Origin: Globisporangium splendens
Lineage: Eukaryota > Oomycota > Peronosporomycetes > Pythiales > Pythiaceae
DNA: 64,000 bases
Reading direction: 5' to 3'
Assembly: GCA_006386115.1 (NCBI GenBank)
Contig: VFIW01000150.1
Span: forward strand, 1-64,000
Part shown: one piece after another, positions 39,596 through 50,040 of the stretch
How positions within the stretch are numbered: the stretch's first letter is position 1
Layout of the letters: each line of letters starts with the position of its first letter
Notes under the pieces: generated by a model
Told to the model about the DNA's origin: nothing
Seen by the model: only the letters and a program-made list of their open reading frames with translations
Database searches by the model: none
Position numbers and translations under genes: made by a program

Positions 39596-42188
39596 ATCTT
39601 TATAAGGTGAGGTATATTTAGGTTCATCTTCGTGACCTACAATATCCATTCTCCTACCTAATCTTCATTGCGAATTTCATCTAGGAGTGTAAATGTGTCT
39701 ATAGCGCGGATTGCACTAGATCACTTCTAACTGCTAAATAATCTTTGACCAGGATGGCATGTTCTCTTGGTCCTATGTGAGGCTGCCTTGTGTTGTCCAA
39801 CGACCTTGGGTCTTCCGAACTTCGCATAAGCCAATGCATGACGTCGTTGTCAAGATCCTGGGTGAGATTGTTGAAAGCAGCTCTTTGAGTTGGGAGTGAA
39901 CCTGCGTTGAGGTTCTGGTGTCCATGGCTAGGTTGGCGGCTGAGTCCGCCATCTTGTTGAAGGCACGGTAGTGATGGTACCATCCTCGGATGTCGATGCA
40001 ATCCGCGAGTCGTCGACTTGTCAGGTATAAACGTGCCAATCGGTGCTGTCGAGGGGACCGATGCATTCTCTGTTGGGAGATAATGAGTGCACTGTCTCCA
40101 ATCACGTACAACGGTTCGAAGTGACTGCGTTGGGCTTCTCGGAGTCCGTGTATGAGACCCCAGTACTCGGCAAAGTTGTTGGTCGTGTCCTTCCTGGTGT
40201 AGGACATGCTCGCGGCCCAAATTAAACTGGCTGTGTGCGAGTCCTTATGGACACGCACGATAATGGATCCAGTCCCTCCTGGTCCTGGATTGTCGCGTGA
40301 TCCACCATCGAAAAACAACAGGTAAACGCCGCGAGTATCGCTTGGAGTCAAGGGGATGGCGTCGGTTTGGCTGAGAAAGCAGTCGACATATGCCTTGAGA
40401 ACTGCCGCAACCGCGTGACCGTCCGAGTCTCCAGCTTGAGCTTCAGCGAGTCGTGTGAGGTTTCGCATTCCTGCCTCTAATCTGGTCATCATGATCGCCA
40501 TCTCAGCAGTCGATTTGATTGGATCCGAATCCATGCGTCGCAGATGCGCACACCAAATGGCTTGTATGAGCGACGCGCTCATATATCGCCACAGCATGTG
40601 TGCGACAGAATAGAGATGATCTTGGAGATGTTCATTGGAGAACTTGTGTCCGATAATGTGTCTCTTGATCGTGGTCCATGCATGCCTTGGAGTATCTGGT
40701 AGATCCAAACTGAAGATCCAGATTGCGGGGTCGTGACCAGGAGTGATTCCGATCTTCGCCCATAGCGCATAAAAGTAGTTCAACACGAGTTTGGCTTTCG
40801 GACACTCCCAGAGTAGATGTTGAACAGAAGATTGGACAACTTGGGAACATTCAGGATTCGAGCAGGATAGATCAGCTTTCTCCTAGTTCCACATGGAGAG
40901 TCGGTTGGCTTTCAGCCGGAGAAGAGTCTGAACCGTATAAACTGTAATCCCTGGGATGTTGTGTAATTCGCTCCATTGGATTAATTGTAGTCCTGGCCAC
41001 AGAGACCCTGCTGTATAGACAGCTTTGTTGACTGCTGCATCTCGAGTATCTTTGCCAATTTGTGTCCTCGTTGCTGCAACTTGTTGCCGATAGAAAGATC
41101 TGGTCGTATTATATCGTCCGTTGCCACCCCATAGTTGCACGATTCTTGTGAAACGTGGATGTGCATGGAACGACACCTTCTGCCCGTTCAAGTCTCTTGT
41201 TGCCATGACGTCATAGTCCAATGCGGAGTGAACTGCATGCGTAGCTTTGACTAGGGTCGTGTCGACGTGGGTCAGAGTTGCTTCACTGGTGTGCAGATGC
41301 CATTCGTGATTATAATGACGTTGCCCGTTGTACAGCCGAAGCACATTTGTTTGCTGTGGTCGATACAGAAGCTGTGGGAAGTTGGATACCAACGTAGCAC
41401 ATAAGCGCTCGAGCGCTCGAATAGACGGCCGGGAGAATCCGGAGATTCCACATGTTGGGATGAAGTTAAGCACTCCTGGTCTTATCCACTTCCATCGAAG
41501 TATGTCACCCAGTTGTGCCGTTCCAACTGATAATGATGTGTGAGCAAGCTTGTAAGGGGAGCCGTTGGAATCAAGAAGCCACCCATCTGCAGTCGAGGTC
41601 ATGTATGGCAACCATTCTGCACAGAATGTCCCACGCAGCTTTCGTCCTTCAGCGATGATACCTGGAAGCCTGTCAGACATTTTAGAGCTGAGGTCGATCT
41701 GGAACACATCGCCGTCCCATTGAGTCTGCACAATTGTCGACTTAAAGTGCTCGTAACACCAACGTACATTATCACGTTCTCTGGGCTCATAGGGTCGAGA
41801 ATGGAGCGACGCATATAATGCTGCGCCAGTTGTCCACATGTTCTCACGAAGCTGGGGTGGCCGCCTTGGAATTGCATCGAGCGGCGTGAAGTACGTCGAA
41901 GAAGCCCTTGTGTTGTGCAGCAAGATTTCCCCGATGACCTGATCGATGTGAGAGGTAGTGAATGCCCATCTGGAGACTGCTGTGGCACTCATCGTCATCA
42001 GCTCAGTTCTGATGTTGGGTACTGACAAGCCTCCATTCATTTTTTTGAGTTCAGCTTGTTCTTCCTTCATCCACGGCTTCGCAGGCTTACCATTCCTTGA
42101 GCCCCAGACAAATTGTTTCACTAGGTCGTGCAGCTGATTGACAATAGCCGTAGAGGGCCAGGAGTGCCTGGCCACGTAAAGCACTTTG
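39596..42188 (-). mobile_element. LINE-A copy E, 5'-truncated
   Basis: This contains the 3' untranslated region, RNase H and connection region of LINE-A and stops at gtaaagcactttg (42,188), where copy B continues into its RT end. Its first 200 bases belong to the right arm of the inverted repeat. No target duplication could be recognised, because its 3' flank is the duplicated arm. Confidence 0.87.
39773..42187 (-). pseudogene. LINE-A copy E connection region, in-frame TAG and RNase H
   Basis: The connection frame (clear from KVLYVARHSWPST, about 42,187, downward) ends NRLSMWN at TAG 40,883-40,885. The same frame goes on through the CCHC finger and RNase H (FFDGGSRDNPGPGGTG, NNFAEYWG, GDSALI, KMADSAANLA). 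It shifts near 39,890 by loss of a base, so the last RNase H residues are in another frame (ending at 39,699). The first Gly after the RNase H GGSRG box is Asp here. The TAG is the same as in copies B and C. Confidence 0.83.
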
Positions 42189-42426
42189 TGGGTAGTGCAT
42201 TGCTTTGACAAAGCAGCAGCGATTGTGACTGAAATGGACGGCAATCGCTAGCTTTGCACAAAAAGGCAGTCTTTTGTACCTTAGACAAAGGTGTCTTGGG
42301 AGGATATCTCGGTGGTGTCAACTAATTAGTCCACCACCCTATTTCTTCAATGTTGCCCAGCAAAACAGGGTCTTCAACCTACATTTTGTCTGAAGAGAGG
42401 TAGTTTTTCTGGTCCGATCTGCAAGA
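42189..42426. other. Short unique stretch between LINE-A copy E and LINE-2 copy F
   Basis: About 240 bases match neither LINE family. No open frame of interest was found. It may be a remnant of the original locus, perhaps of the gene whose last codons lie at 42,866-43,029. Confidence 0.4.
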
Positions 42427-42865
42427 AAAGAGAGAGAAAAGGCAGTTCTATTTAACTTATGATCTACATACAGGTTAAGAATTCCTGAGTCTCATTAACA
42501 CTGCTGACAGTGAGGTGTTTCTAAGTTTTGACGGTGTGGCACCGATATCATTGTCGAGTAGAGCTGCGACTTGGGACATAAGAACTTGATCGTTTCCCCG
42601 CGATTCGTCGGTGAGTATCTTCGCATTCTTGGAGTTCGTTGCCATGTTGGCGAGAAGATCGGCCATTTTGTTTTGTTCTCGTTTTGTGTGATTCCAGGAG
42701 GTCCACACAAAGTTGGCGATGATTTGATTTACCCGAACTGCTAGTGGCTGCAACTTGGTCTGACGTATTGAGGAGAACCCGTTCTGGGCTGCGGTAATCA
42801 ATTGGCTATCTCCGATGACTTCCAACTTGATTTCATAATGCTGCAGGTGGTGTGCACTGTGTACC
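42427..42865 (-). mobile_element. LINE-2 copy F, 5'-truncated
   Basis: This contains the end of RNase H (GDSQLITAAQ onward, 42,825-42,475) and the 3' end with its AG-rich tract. Similarity to LINE-2 stops at gtgcactgtgtacc. No exact target duplication was found; tggtccgatctgc on one side and tggtctatcgatgc on the other are only similar. Confidence 0.85.
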
Positions 42866-43029
42866 TTGTTGTGTGGTCTATCGATGCGCTGGGACAGTTT
42901 GGTTTTGTTGACTACAATCGTTTTCTAGACACAATTTTTCAAACCGTGGTTGCGAAAGTACAAGAAAAGTGCCCAAGAGTGGTCGTTCGTTTCGAAAACC
43001 CGGATGTTGCAATAGATTTTATTGTTTGA
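42866..43029 (+). pseudogene. Possible 3' coding remnant of an unidentified gene
   Basis: Directly after LINE-2 copy F an open plus frame of about 54 codons (VWSIDALGQFGFVDYNRF ... PDVAIDFIV) ends at TGA, followed by an A-rich sequence with aataaa-like motifs. The composition looks protein-like, and the frame upstream is LINE sequence. This suggests the last exon of a gene cut by the insertion. No family was recognised. Confidence 0.3.
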
Positions 43030-43760
43030 CGGTTTATAGAAAAACCATGTAGAAATAAAAAAAACAAGGTCATTTGAAACACAAAATAAAGAATATGCGC
43101 CTTTTCAACCATAAATAAAACATTATACGCCTCTATGGAAAGAAAAAGAAAAATTCGGTAAGGAAAGAGACGTGTAATTAGTAAATGACGTGCCGTTAAC
43201 ACTGTTGATGGAGCGTCAGTTGTTATCGACACTTCACGAACCTGCACACACCGGCCAAGTGACTGAGAGTGTATCATTTGAATTGACCAGGCAAGGTGGT
43301 CAATACGAGTAAACAGCCTCCAGATGTGGCATTTCCATGGTAGCCAATCGCTGTCACTAAAATGAATAAAGTTCTCAGTTGCATCGTTCTTGGCCAATTG
43401 CAACGATTGAAACGGGGAAAACTCTCAGGTTTATTACATCGCAAGATGGTGAACATTCTGTGTCCCTCGAAGTGTTCGATGCCAGCTGCAAAGACAAAGA
43501 CGGCGCTATCGCTGCAGTGATCGAGTGCCACGCGCGTATTTTGAGACCTTTCAGAGTAGTTACAAGCGACAAACGGGGATGCAATGCAGTGCAGTTGAAG
43601 TTGGGCAGAGTGATGGTCGTTTGCTTGCCTATTTCTGTGAAATCATGAAAACTTCAGTCGAACCTTTCCACTCGGTGTCAATATCTAGTTTACTGGAATG
43701 TAATGCTTTAAATAATACTAGTGCAACCGCCTTTCCAAAAAGCTCTCACAGCGATCGCCA
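43030..43760. other. Intergenic, no supported gene
   Basis: A plus frame at 43,379-43,648 has no ATG and is not called. 43,585-43,645 resembles short repeat units seen near the AA17-like genes (gttgaagttgggcagagtgatggtcg). Confidence 0.5.
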
Positions 43761-46394
43761 TTACAGTTTGCAGCATCGCAGTGGCGGAAGCACGCACGCG
43801 AAGCCCTTGGTGGGGATGAAGCCTCGCGTTTCCTGCTCCATGAAAGCCGCCAGCGCAGTCCGATGCTCGTGTGGAAAGCCGCGCACCATGCCGTGCTGGT
43901 TTGTGCAGATCCACACGACGACGTCCGCGTGTCTGTGCTCCACCGCAAGCTCCAGCCCCGTCGGCGTCACGTGCGCACGGTCTCCGCACCAAGTGTGCAT
44001 CCATTTCAGCAGCATGACATGTCCGTTCGCAGCCGCTGTGTTCATGAGCGTGCGCACGTACTTGGCATTATTGCGCAAGATTCCAGGGTTCACTCTGGCC
44101 ACCCAGACCAGCACACTCAAGTGACCGTACGCTGCAGCATCCAGGATGGCTTCGGGCCACCACTTCGGGGACCAAAACCTGTGGCGCACATTAACGTTGA
44201 GCTTTTTATTGACGAAGCCCAATGACTCCAAGTTAGCCAACGCCCACGCCAACATCCTGACATGGCCATGCACACACGCGGTGCGCATCATCATCTCGAA
44301 TGCCAGCTTTCGATGAGTCGCTTTCTTGTGCTCGAGCTTCGCGAAATAGCTCATGAGCCACCCCGAGAGCTGGGACGCCGTCGCCCACTCGACGATTCTG
44401 ACATTAGCAAACGAGATCGGGCTCGTGTCGAGAAACCACTGCATCATGTCGCCAGCTTTTGTGCACGTCAAAATTGCATGCAGCGTTTCCTTGGTGTAAA
44501 CACGCGGGTGCCCAGTTTCTCCAAGCCGTCGTAGCACATATGCCTCCCCGCGCTGAGCAGCGAGGCGTGGCGCGGAATCGACGTAATGCATGGCGGCCGC
44601 AGCGTACTTTGCGATCAGGTTTATGTACTTGTGTGTCCATTGCGGGGACTCTTTCGTGTGGAGATCCCATTCGAATCGCTTTTTTCTTGCAGCAGCAACC
44701 GTGGCTACGATAAATTTCTTCGAAGGTGCTTGCTTTACCACACTCGGAAAAAACACAAGGAGCTCTTCTTGTGAGCTTGTCAATGACGGTATGGCAAGGT
44801 TGTTAGACAAAAGCCATTCGACGACTTCAATGTTGTTGTTGCATCCGATCTGAAAGAGCGTGGCGCTGTCGACCAAGTCGTTTGGCTTTCCAACACGCCG
44901 CACGTACATCGCCAGCTCAAGATTCCCCGACAGCGCCGCATTTGCGAGTGCGCGAGGCGACCACAGTCCAAGATCCTGAACGAGCCACTGCGTCATCTCG
45001 AAGTGGCCGCTTCGTGCAGATTTTGCAACGGTTGACGGCATCAGCTGGGTCTCGAGTTGCGGTGTACACTTGAGAATCCACTTCACGAGATCGAAATGCC
45101 CCGCGGCGACCGCCGCTTCCAGTGTGCGGAGATCAAAGGGAAACCCTTTCACTTCGTGTAGCCACCGCAGCACGTGCTTGTGATTTTTCTCTGCGACACA
45201 GGGGAGAAATGCCGATGAGCACGCAAAGCGAGGATACTCGATGTAGAGCCACTGTAGGATCTGCAAATGGCCTTGGGTCGCGGTCAAGTCCATCGCGAAC
45301 GAGCGACAGCCTTCAGAGCGATTCGCGTGCAACCACTGCGCGACGTCGAAATGACCGTTCCCGGCTGCTGCTGCAATGGCATGCGCCGTGCAACCCTCGG
45401 TCCGATTCGTGTGGAGCCATTTTACGACGTGTAGGTGGCCACTGTGTGCTGCGCCATCCATGGCGTGCGTCGTGCAGGACCATTTCCCATCCACATGTAA
45501 CTGCTGCAGCAGAGCCAAGTCACCCTGCGAAGCTGCGTGGTCCATGGCTTTGTAGTACCGAGTGGTAAACGCTGCGTCCCGTGCAGCCGCGTCCTGCCAG
45601 TCGATGTGGTCGTCTCGCTGGTCGTAAATGGCCATGAGTCCCTTGCGCGTCGCAAATGCTTCTCGAAAGTAAGCTTTCTTGACAAACACGGCGATCCAGT
45701 TCATCACATCGAGCGGACCAAGTGGCTCGAGCATATAGATCTGCGCGGCATCCTTCGCAACTTCTCCTGCTGCTGTTGAGAATATCGGTAGAATGGCGCT
45801 TGTGTGGTGGTTGTAGACCCACTGCACGACCTCCAAATGACCTCTGTCGGCCGCAAACTCCATGGCCTTGTACGGTTCATACTGCGTGGTTGTATGTAGC
45901 CACTCGACAACTTGCAGGTCGCCCTGCTTCGCGGCTTCGTACATGACGTCAGAGGGGAACAGATACGGCACGTTGCGGTTCACCCACGCCATCGCCAAGG
46001 ATGTGTTTCTCGCGTTTGTTGGTTCAAACGGACGCACGCGGCTCACGTGGCTCTTGTTTCTGGATTCCCGCATCGAACGGTGGCGCAGCACCAACTGCAC
46101 GACGGCGATCCGTCCATGCGCCGCGGCGCAATGCAGCACGCTCGCGTACTTCTTCTCGTCGTCGCTCAGCAGCAGCAGGTGCTCGTGCGCGTACATGAAC
46201 CTCACGAGGGTCTCAGAGCGCATCTCGATCGCGCACACGAGCAGACACACGGCGTCCGCGTGCTCGAGGAAGTCGACGATGCCTGTGAGCACGCGCGGCG
46301 CGGAGTAATCGCCCACAAGCGTCGTCAAGTGCGGTCGCAAGCTTCCAGTCATGGGTGAGTAGATCGTCGTCTTTTTGTTGCTTGCTGTGGCCAT
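43761..46394 (-). CDS. Long ankyrin-repeat protein 1
   Basis: This is an 877-residue intronless gene with an ATG at 46,394. After about 45 residues comes a conserved block (DFLEHADAVCLLVCAIE). From about residue 80 there are successive ankyrin-type units of the oomycete pattern (AAAHGRIAVVQ, AAKQGDLQVVEWLH, AADRGHLEVVQWVY, AAHSGHLHVVKWLH, AAGNGHFDVAQWLH, ATQGHLQILQWLY and others). More degenerate units continue almost to the C-terminus. No signal peptide, membrane segment or enzymatic domain is seen, so a protein-binding role is likely. It is a close paralogue of 57,155-59,899. The N-terminal half is highly similar; the C-terminal half has diverged, and the last residues differ (PPLRCCKL). 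It lies tail to tail with nothing, and its promoter faces the aminopeptidase 3' end. Confidence 0.88.
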   Translation of the reverse strand: MATASNKKTTIYSPMTGSLRPHLTTLVGDYSAPRVLTGIVDFLEHADAVCLLVCAIEMRSETLVRFMYAHEHLLLLSDDEKKYASVLHCAAAHGRIAVVQLVLRHRSMRESRNKSHVSRVRPFEPTNARNTSLAMAWVNRNVPYLFPSDVMYEAAKQGDLQVVEWLHTTTQYEPYKAMEFAADRGHLEVVQWVYNHHTSAILPIFSTAAGEVAKDAAQIYMLEPLGPLDVMNWIAVFVKKAYFREAFATRKGLMAIYDQRDDHIDWQDAAARDAAFTTRYYKAMDHAASQGDLALLQQLHVDGKWSCTTHAMDGAAHSGHLHVVKWLHTNRTEGCTAHAIAAAAGNGHFDVAQWLHANRSEGCRSFAMDLTATQGHLQILQWLYIEYPRFACSSAFLPCVAEKNHKHVLRWLHEVKGFPFDLRTLEAAVAAGHFDLVKWILKCTPQLETQLMPSTVAKSARSGHFEMTQWLVQDLGLWSPRALANAALSGNLELAMYVRRVGKPNDLVDSATLFQIGCNNNIEVVEWLLSNNLAIPSLTSSQEELLVFFPSVVKQAPSKKFIVATVAAARKKRFEWDLHTKESPQWTHKYINLIAKYAAAAMHYVDSAPRLAAQRGEAYVLRRLGETGHPRVYTKETLHAILTCTKAGDMMQWFLDTSPISFANVRIVEWATASQLSGWLMSYFAKLEHKKATHRKLAFEMMMRTACVHGHVRMLAWALANLESLGFVNKKLNVNVRHRFWSPKWWPEAILDAAAYGHLSVLVWVARVNPGILRNNAKYVRTLMNTAAANGHVMLLKWMHTWCGDRAHVTPTGLELAVEHRHADVVVWICTNQHGMVRGFPHEHRTALAAFMEQETRGFIPTKGFACVLPPLRCCKL

Positions 46395-46998
46395 TGATGA
46401 GACAGAAACGGCGCTCGAGAATTTGGCTCCAAATTAGTATCGGCCACTCTTTCTTCTGAATATTCATTCATAGAGGTCATCAATCAACTACAGAAACGCA
46501 AGTAGCTACTTTTATCCCTTGGTACTTCAGTAGATATATTAATCAGTAGAGGAATATCAAGAAGGAGGCGAAAATCGTTCCGTCAGTCACTGTACCCTAC
46601 AGTGTGGACACACACAAAGGAAACGATGCCACATCAAGGTACAGTGTACCACTTGAACATAGATGACGCACCCCGTGTCACTGATTTGCTGTCGTTGCTT
46701 CCAAACGCCATGTCCATCTGCTCTGCACACCTTTTTACCATTCTGGTTTTGGCAGAAACCAAGTGGATGCGACCTGTTTCGCCTTGCAAACTCACATAGA
46801 GAGCGGACAAAGCAAACGACCTCCAAAGCTTCCTAACAGTTTGAATTGGTTGCTTTACAATCGCTGCTGCTTATCCACTCCATGCACACGATGCAAAAAA
46901 GCAGAGCACTCCATCGGTGAAGGCAATGCGGTCGGTGCTTCTTCGTCTTCTTAGATCCACCCAATGTGCCAACCCTCTAGTCTACCATCGTGCGCTCT
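46395..46998. other. Intergenic, promoter side of ankyrin gene 1
   Basis: About 600 bases lie between the ankyrin gene start and the aminopeptidase stop. Only short frames without domains were seen. Confidence 0.5.
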
Positions 46999-49224
46999 TT
47001 AACGGCGCTTGGTGATCGCAACGACGGTGGCGACAACCGCAGCACTGATGACCACAGCGGCCACAGGCGAGTAGCCCGCGTACGCTGGAGGGATGCCGAG
47101 CCACTTGGCGAGACGCGCGTTCAGATTGACGTCGTGGTGCTCGATCTTCTTCTGCACCACCTTTGGCTGCTGCTGCTTCTCGTCGCTCTCGGTCACGATC
47201 ACTTCCTTCTGGACGTGGGCCACGCCGTCAGCACCGATCTTCGTGATCGTCTTCGTCGTCGTCGTCGTCGTCTTGGTCTTCTTGGCCGGTGAGGCGGCCG
47301 TCACGGTCGTCTTCGTGACCGTAGTAGTTGCGGACGAAGCAGTCGAAGAAGCCGCAGCCGCTGGTTTGGACGCCTCGTCAATGTCGCGCTGGATCATCTT
47401 GGCCGCGATCGGGTGGTACAACGTCTTGGCCGTGGCAAAGATCTTGTCGGCCTCAACGGTGCCAACGGCTTTGCACAAGTCACGGAAGAGCGGACGAATG
47501 TACTTCATGCGACCCTGCTCGTGCAGGAACGCGACGGTCTTGTCCAGCAAACGCAGGTCCTTGGAGCGTAGGAAGAGCGTGAACCAACGGAAGCGCAGCT
47601 CCGCATTGTGCGTCGTGCTCAGGTGCTTGTGGCAGAACTCGTCGATCGCATCCAAGTGCGCCGCAGGGAACGCGATACTCTTCTCCGACTGGTTCAGGAG
47701 CAGCGTATCGAGCAGCAGGATCCAGAGCGTCGCAGGCCACTTCTTAAGCGCGTGCGCGCTGATGCCGACCCACTTCTCCGAGTCCGCGCTTGCGATCATC
47801 ACTTCGGCTAGCGAGATTGCCTGCGCCGTGCGCGTGTTGTCGAACGTCGACGCGACGTGCGGCATACCCGGTGTGTGGAACCACGCCTGCCAGTCGATCT
47901 GCGCGATCGCCTCGCGCTTGTCCACGGTCTCCGTGAAGTACGTCGTGAAAAACGCGCGGAAATCCTCCGACGTCAGCGTCTTGAAGCGGAAGTTCTTGAT
48001 GTACGCCTTGGCGAACTCGTCAAACACGGCGTGGCCGCCCACGACCGTGTTGAGGTAGTGCAGAAAGTTGAAGCCCTTCTCGTACGGGATGGACGAGAAC
48101 ACTTCGTCCGGGTCCACACCGTCGACGTCCGGCACCAAGTGCGTGTACGGGTGCGTGGCACCAAAGTCCTCGACGGACTCGACCAAGTCGCGCAGCCCCG
48201 TGGTCGCCTTGAGGTCGTACGCCAACGGATCGTTGTAGATGCGCGCCTGGATCTTGCGCTCGAGCCACATGGTCCAGCCCTCGTTGAGCCAGAAATCGCG
48301 CCACGAGTGGTTCGTGACCAGGTTGCCCGTCCACGAGTGCGAGATCTCGTGGGCCACGACGTCCGCGAGCGAACGATCGCCCGCCAGCAGCGTCGGCGTC
48401 ACGAACGTCAGGCACGGGTTCTCCATGCCGCCGTACGGAAACGACGGTGGCAAACACACGAGATCATATCGCTTCCACACGTACTCCTGGCCCGTGATTT
48501 CCTCGGCGTGGGTCAAAAATTCTTCCGTCTGTGCGAACTCGTGCGCGGCCTTGGCCACGACGCTCGGCTCGGCCCACACACGGCTGCGGGGTCCCAATTC
48601 CGCAGATTCCAAACGACCAGCAGCGATCGCGAGCAAGTACGACGGGATCGGCACTTCCTGCGAGAACGAGACCACGCGCTTGCCGTTCGACGCCTTCGGC
48701 TGCTTCTTGTTGGCGATCGCGCTTAGCAGCACGGTCGTCCACTCGGGAACGGTCACGTGCGCCGTGTACGTGAACTTGGCCGAGGGCGTATCTGGCGCTG
48801 GCACGATGCTGCGCGCGTGGATAGCCTGGCACTGCGTGAACAGGTACGGGTGCGTCTTGCCGGCCGTGAGCTCCTTTGGAAGCCACTGGAGACCGCTCGA
48901 CGCGGCCGTGGTCGCGTACTGCACCTTGACCTTCTTGGCGTCGGACGTGATCGGGACCACGAGTGCCGAACCGAACACGGCGTCGGACTCCAGCAGCTCA
49001 AAGTCGACCTGCTTGCCGTCCACGAACGTCTTCTCCACGCTCAGGTGGTTCGTGTCGAGCACGACGACAGGCGACTCGCTCGCACCATTGTACGTGAACG
49101 TGTACTCGGCACTGCCCTTGAGCTGCTGCGCGGCAAAGTCGATCTCGATGGTCCAGTCCAGGTGCTGGAACGTCACTTCGCTCAGGTTGGCGTACGAGTG
49201 CAGCGAGAGCGCGCGCTTGACCAT
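46999..49224 (-). CDS. M1 aminopeptidase of leukotriene-A4-hydrolase type with C-terminal membrane anchor
   Basis: The gene encodes 741 residues, intronless, with an ATG at 49,224. The family signature is complete: QCQAIHAR (131-138), substrate-binding GGMEN (265-269), zinc site HEISH (H292, H296) with E293, third ligand E315 in NEGWT at the correct 18-residue spacing, and PYEKGF with the catalytic Tyr. The helical C-terminal domain follows to about 620. Usual family members end near 610 residues. Here a Thr/Lys/Ala-rich linker (about 625-715) and a hydrophobic segment (VAAVVISAAVVATVVAI, about 721-737) ending KRR are added. This predicts a tail-anchored enzyme facing the cytosol; which membrane is unknown. 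It removes N-terminal residues from peptides; epoxide hydrolase activity cannot be judged. Confidence 0.92.
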   Translation of the reverse strand: MVKRALSLHSYANLSEVTFQHLDWTIEIDFAAQQLKGSAEYTFTYNGASESPVVVLDTNHLSVEKTFVDGKQVDFELLESDAVFGSALVVPITSDAKKVKVQYATTAASSGLQWLPKELTAGKTHPYLFTQCQAIHARSIVPAPDTPSAKFTYTAHVTVPEWTTVLLSAIANKKQPKASNGKRVVSFSQEVPIPSYLLAIAAGRLESAELGPRSRVWAEPSVVAKAAHEFAQTEEFLTHAEEITGQEYVWKRYDLVCLPPSFPYGGMENPCLTFVTPTLLAGDRSLADVVAHEISHSWTGNLVTNHSWRDFWLNEGWTMWLERKIQARIYNDPLAYDLKATTGLRDLVESVEDFGATHPYTHLVPDVDGVDPDEVFSSIPYEKGFNFLHYLNTVVGGHAVFDEFAKAYIKNFRFKTLTSEDFRAFFTTYFTETVDKREAIAQIDWQAWFHTPGMPHVASTFDNTRTAQAISLAEVMIASADSEKWVGISAHALKKWPATLWILLLDTLLLNQSEKSIAFPAAHLDAIDEFCHKHLSTTHNAELRFRWFTLFLRSKDLRLLDKTVAFLHEQGRMKYIRPLFRDLCKAVGTVEADKIFATAKTLYHPIAAKMIQRDIDEASKPAAAASSTASSATTTVTKTTVTAASPAKKTKTTTTTTKTITKIGADGVAHVQKEVIVTESDEKQQQPKVVQKKIEHHDVNLNARLAKWLGIPPAYAGYSPVAAVVISAAVVATVVAITKRR

Positions 49225-50040
49225 GATGACTCACAAAGTGTCTCTAGTGCCCGAGGCTCTTGTGCTCTGCAGCGCGAATGCGGAAATGAACCGAGTTCTC
49301 GACATCCGCGCATTCTTTTCCTTCCAAACCCACTCATCTCAGTTTGAAGGGGGGGGGGGATGAGAGGTGTACCTAGTTTTGTGTGGATACCTTGTGCACT
49401 GCATCGCGTTTTGGGAACAAATGTTGATTGGTGTGAACAGAGTGATGGTCGGTAGGACAAAATGGAGGGGGATACATGGCTAGAAATGCAATTTACGATA
49501 AGAATCCGAGTTGACACCAGCTGGTTGTATACGAATTCTGTGGTGGCAGACAATTTTGCTGAGAATAAATGTGGGCAAAAGGATAACTGATACAAAAGAG
49601 GTCCACAGAATCAGAATGATGAGAACGGATGCTTTTCAAGAGCTCCAGAGGCTCTCCCAGATCGTTATTGTTTCTAGAGCGCTCTGTGATCGTCCTTCAA
49701 GAGAAAGTAATCATTTTGCAGATGAGTTTCATAGTTTTTCCAGCAGAATTATAAACTTCCCTCTGTAATCACGGTTCGTGAGAGAGATGGTTATTTGGAT
49801 GTCATTCCCCTCCAATACCTGATCACATATCGATTATCACCACACAGATGTTGACAAGACACACAAACTCGCATCGCATCTTCTACAACTCATTAGTAAC
49901 CCACCATGCAGCCTCATAAACTGCACAATGCACAACCTATCAAACAACATATTGTCTCTTGCAAGAAGATCCAACAGAAGCATCCCAATCCCCATCACAC
50001 AAGTAAAAGCAGCACAATCGTGAGCATGGACACCACCACA
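49225..50040. other. Intergenic, no supported gene
   Basis: This is the promoter side of the aminopeptidase, with a G-run (gggggggggg) at about 49,350-49,360. Short frames lack domains. The 5' part of the hydrolase pseudogene that follows cannot be found here, so it appears deleted. Confidence 0.5.

Larger units (their letters stand above)
35637..39794 (-). repeat. Large inverted repeat, right arm
   Basis: This is the reverse complement of 26,092-30,249, with a single substitution found at 37,487. Its outer end runs into LINE-A copy E. It carries the mirror FYVE pseudogene and LINE-2 insertion. Confidence 0.95.

Noticed and set aside
26092..39794. The inverted arms as terminal repeats of a giant DNA transposon
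   Set aside because: The outer ends lie inside LINE-A copies, not at unique target duplications, and the spacer holds ordinary host-type genes and no transposase.
43379..43648. 89-codon plus frame (TTG start) with protein-like composition
   Set aside because: It has no ATG anywhere in the frame, a stop just upstream and no recognisable family.
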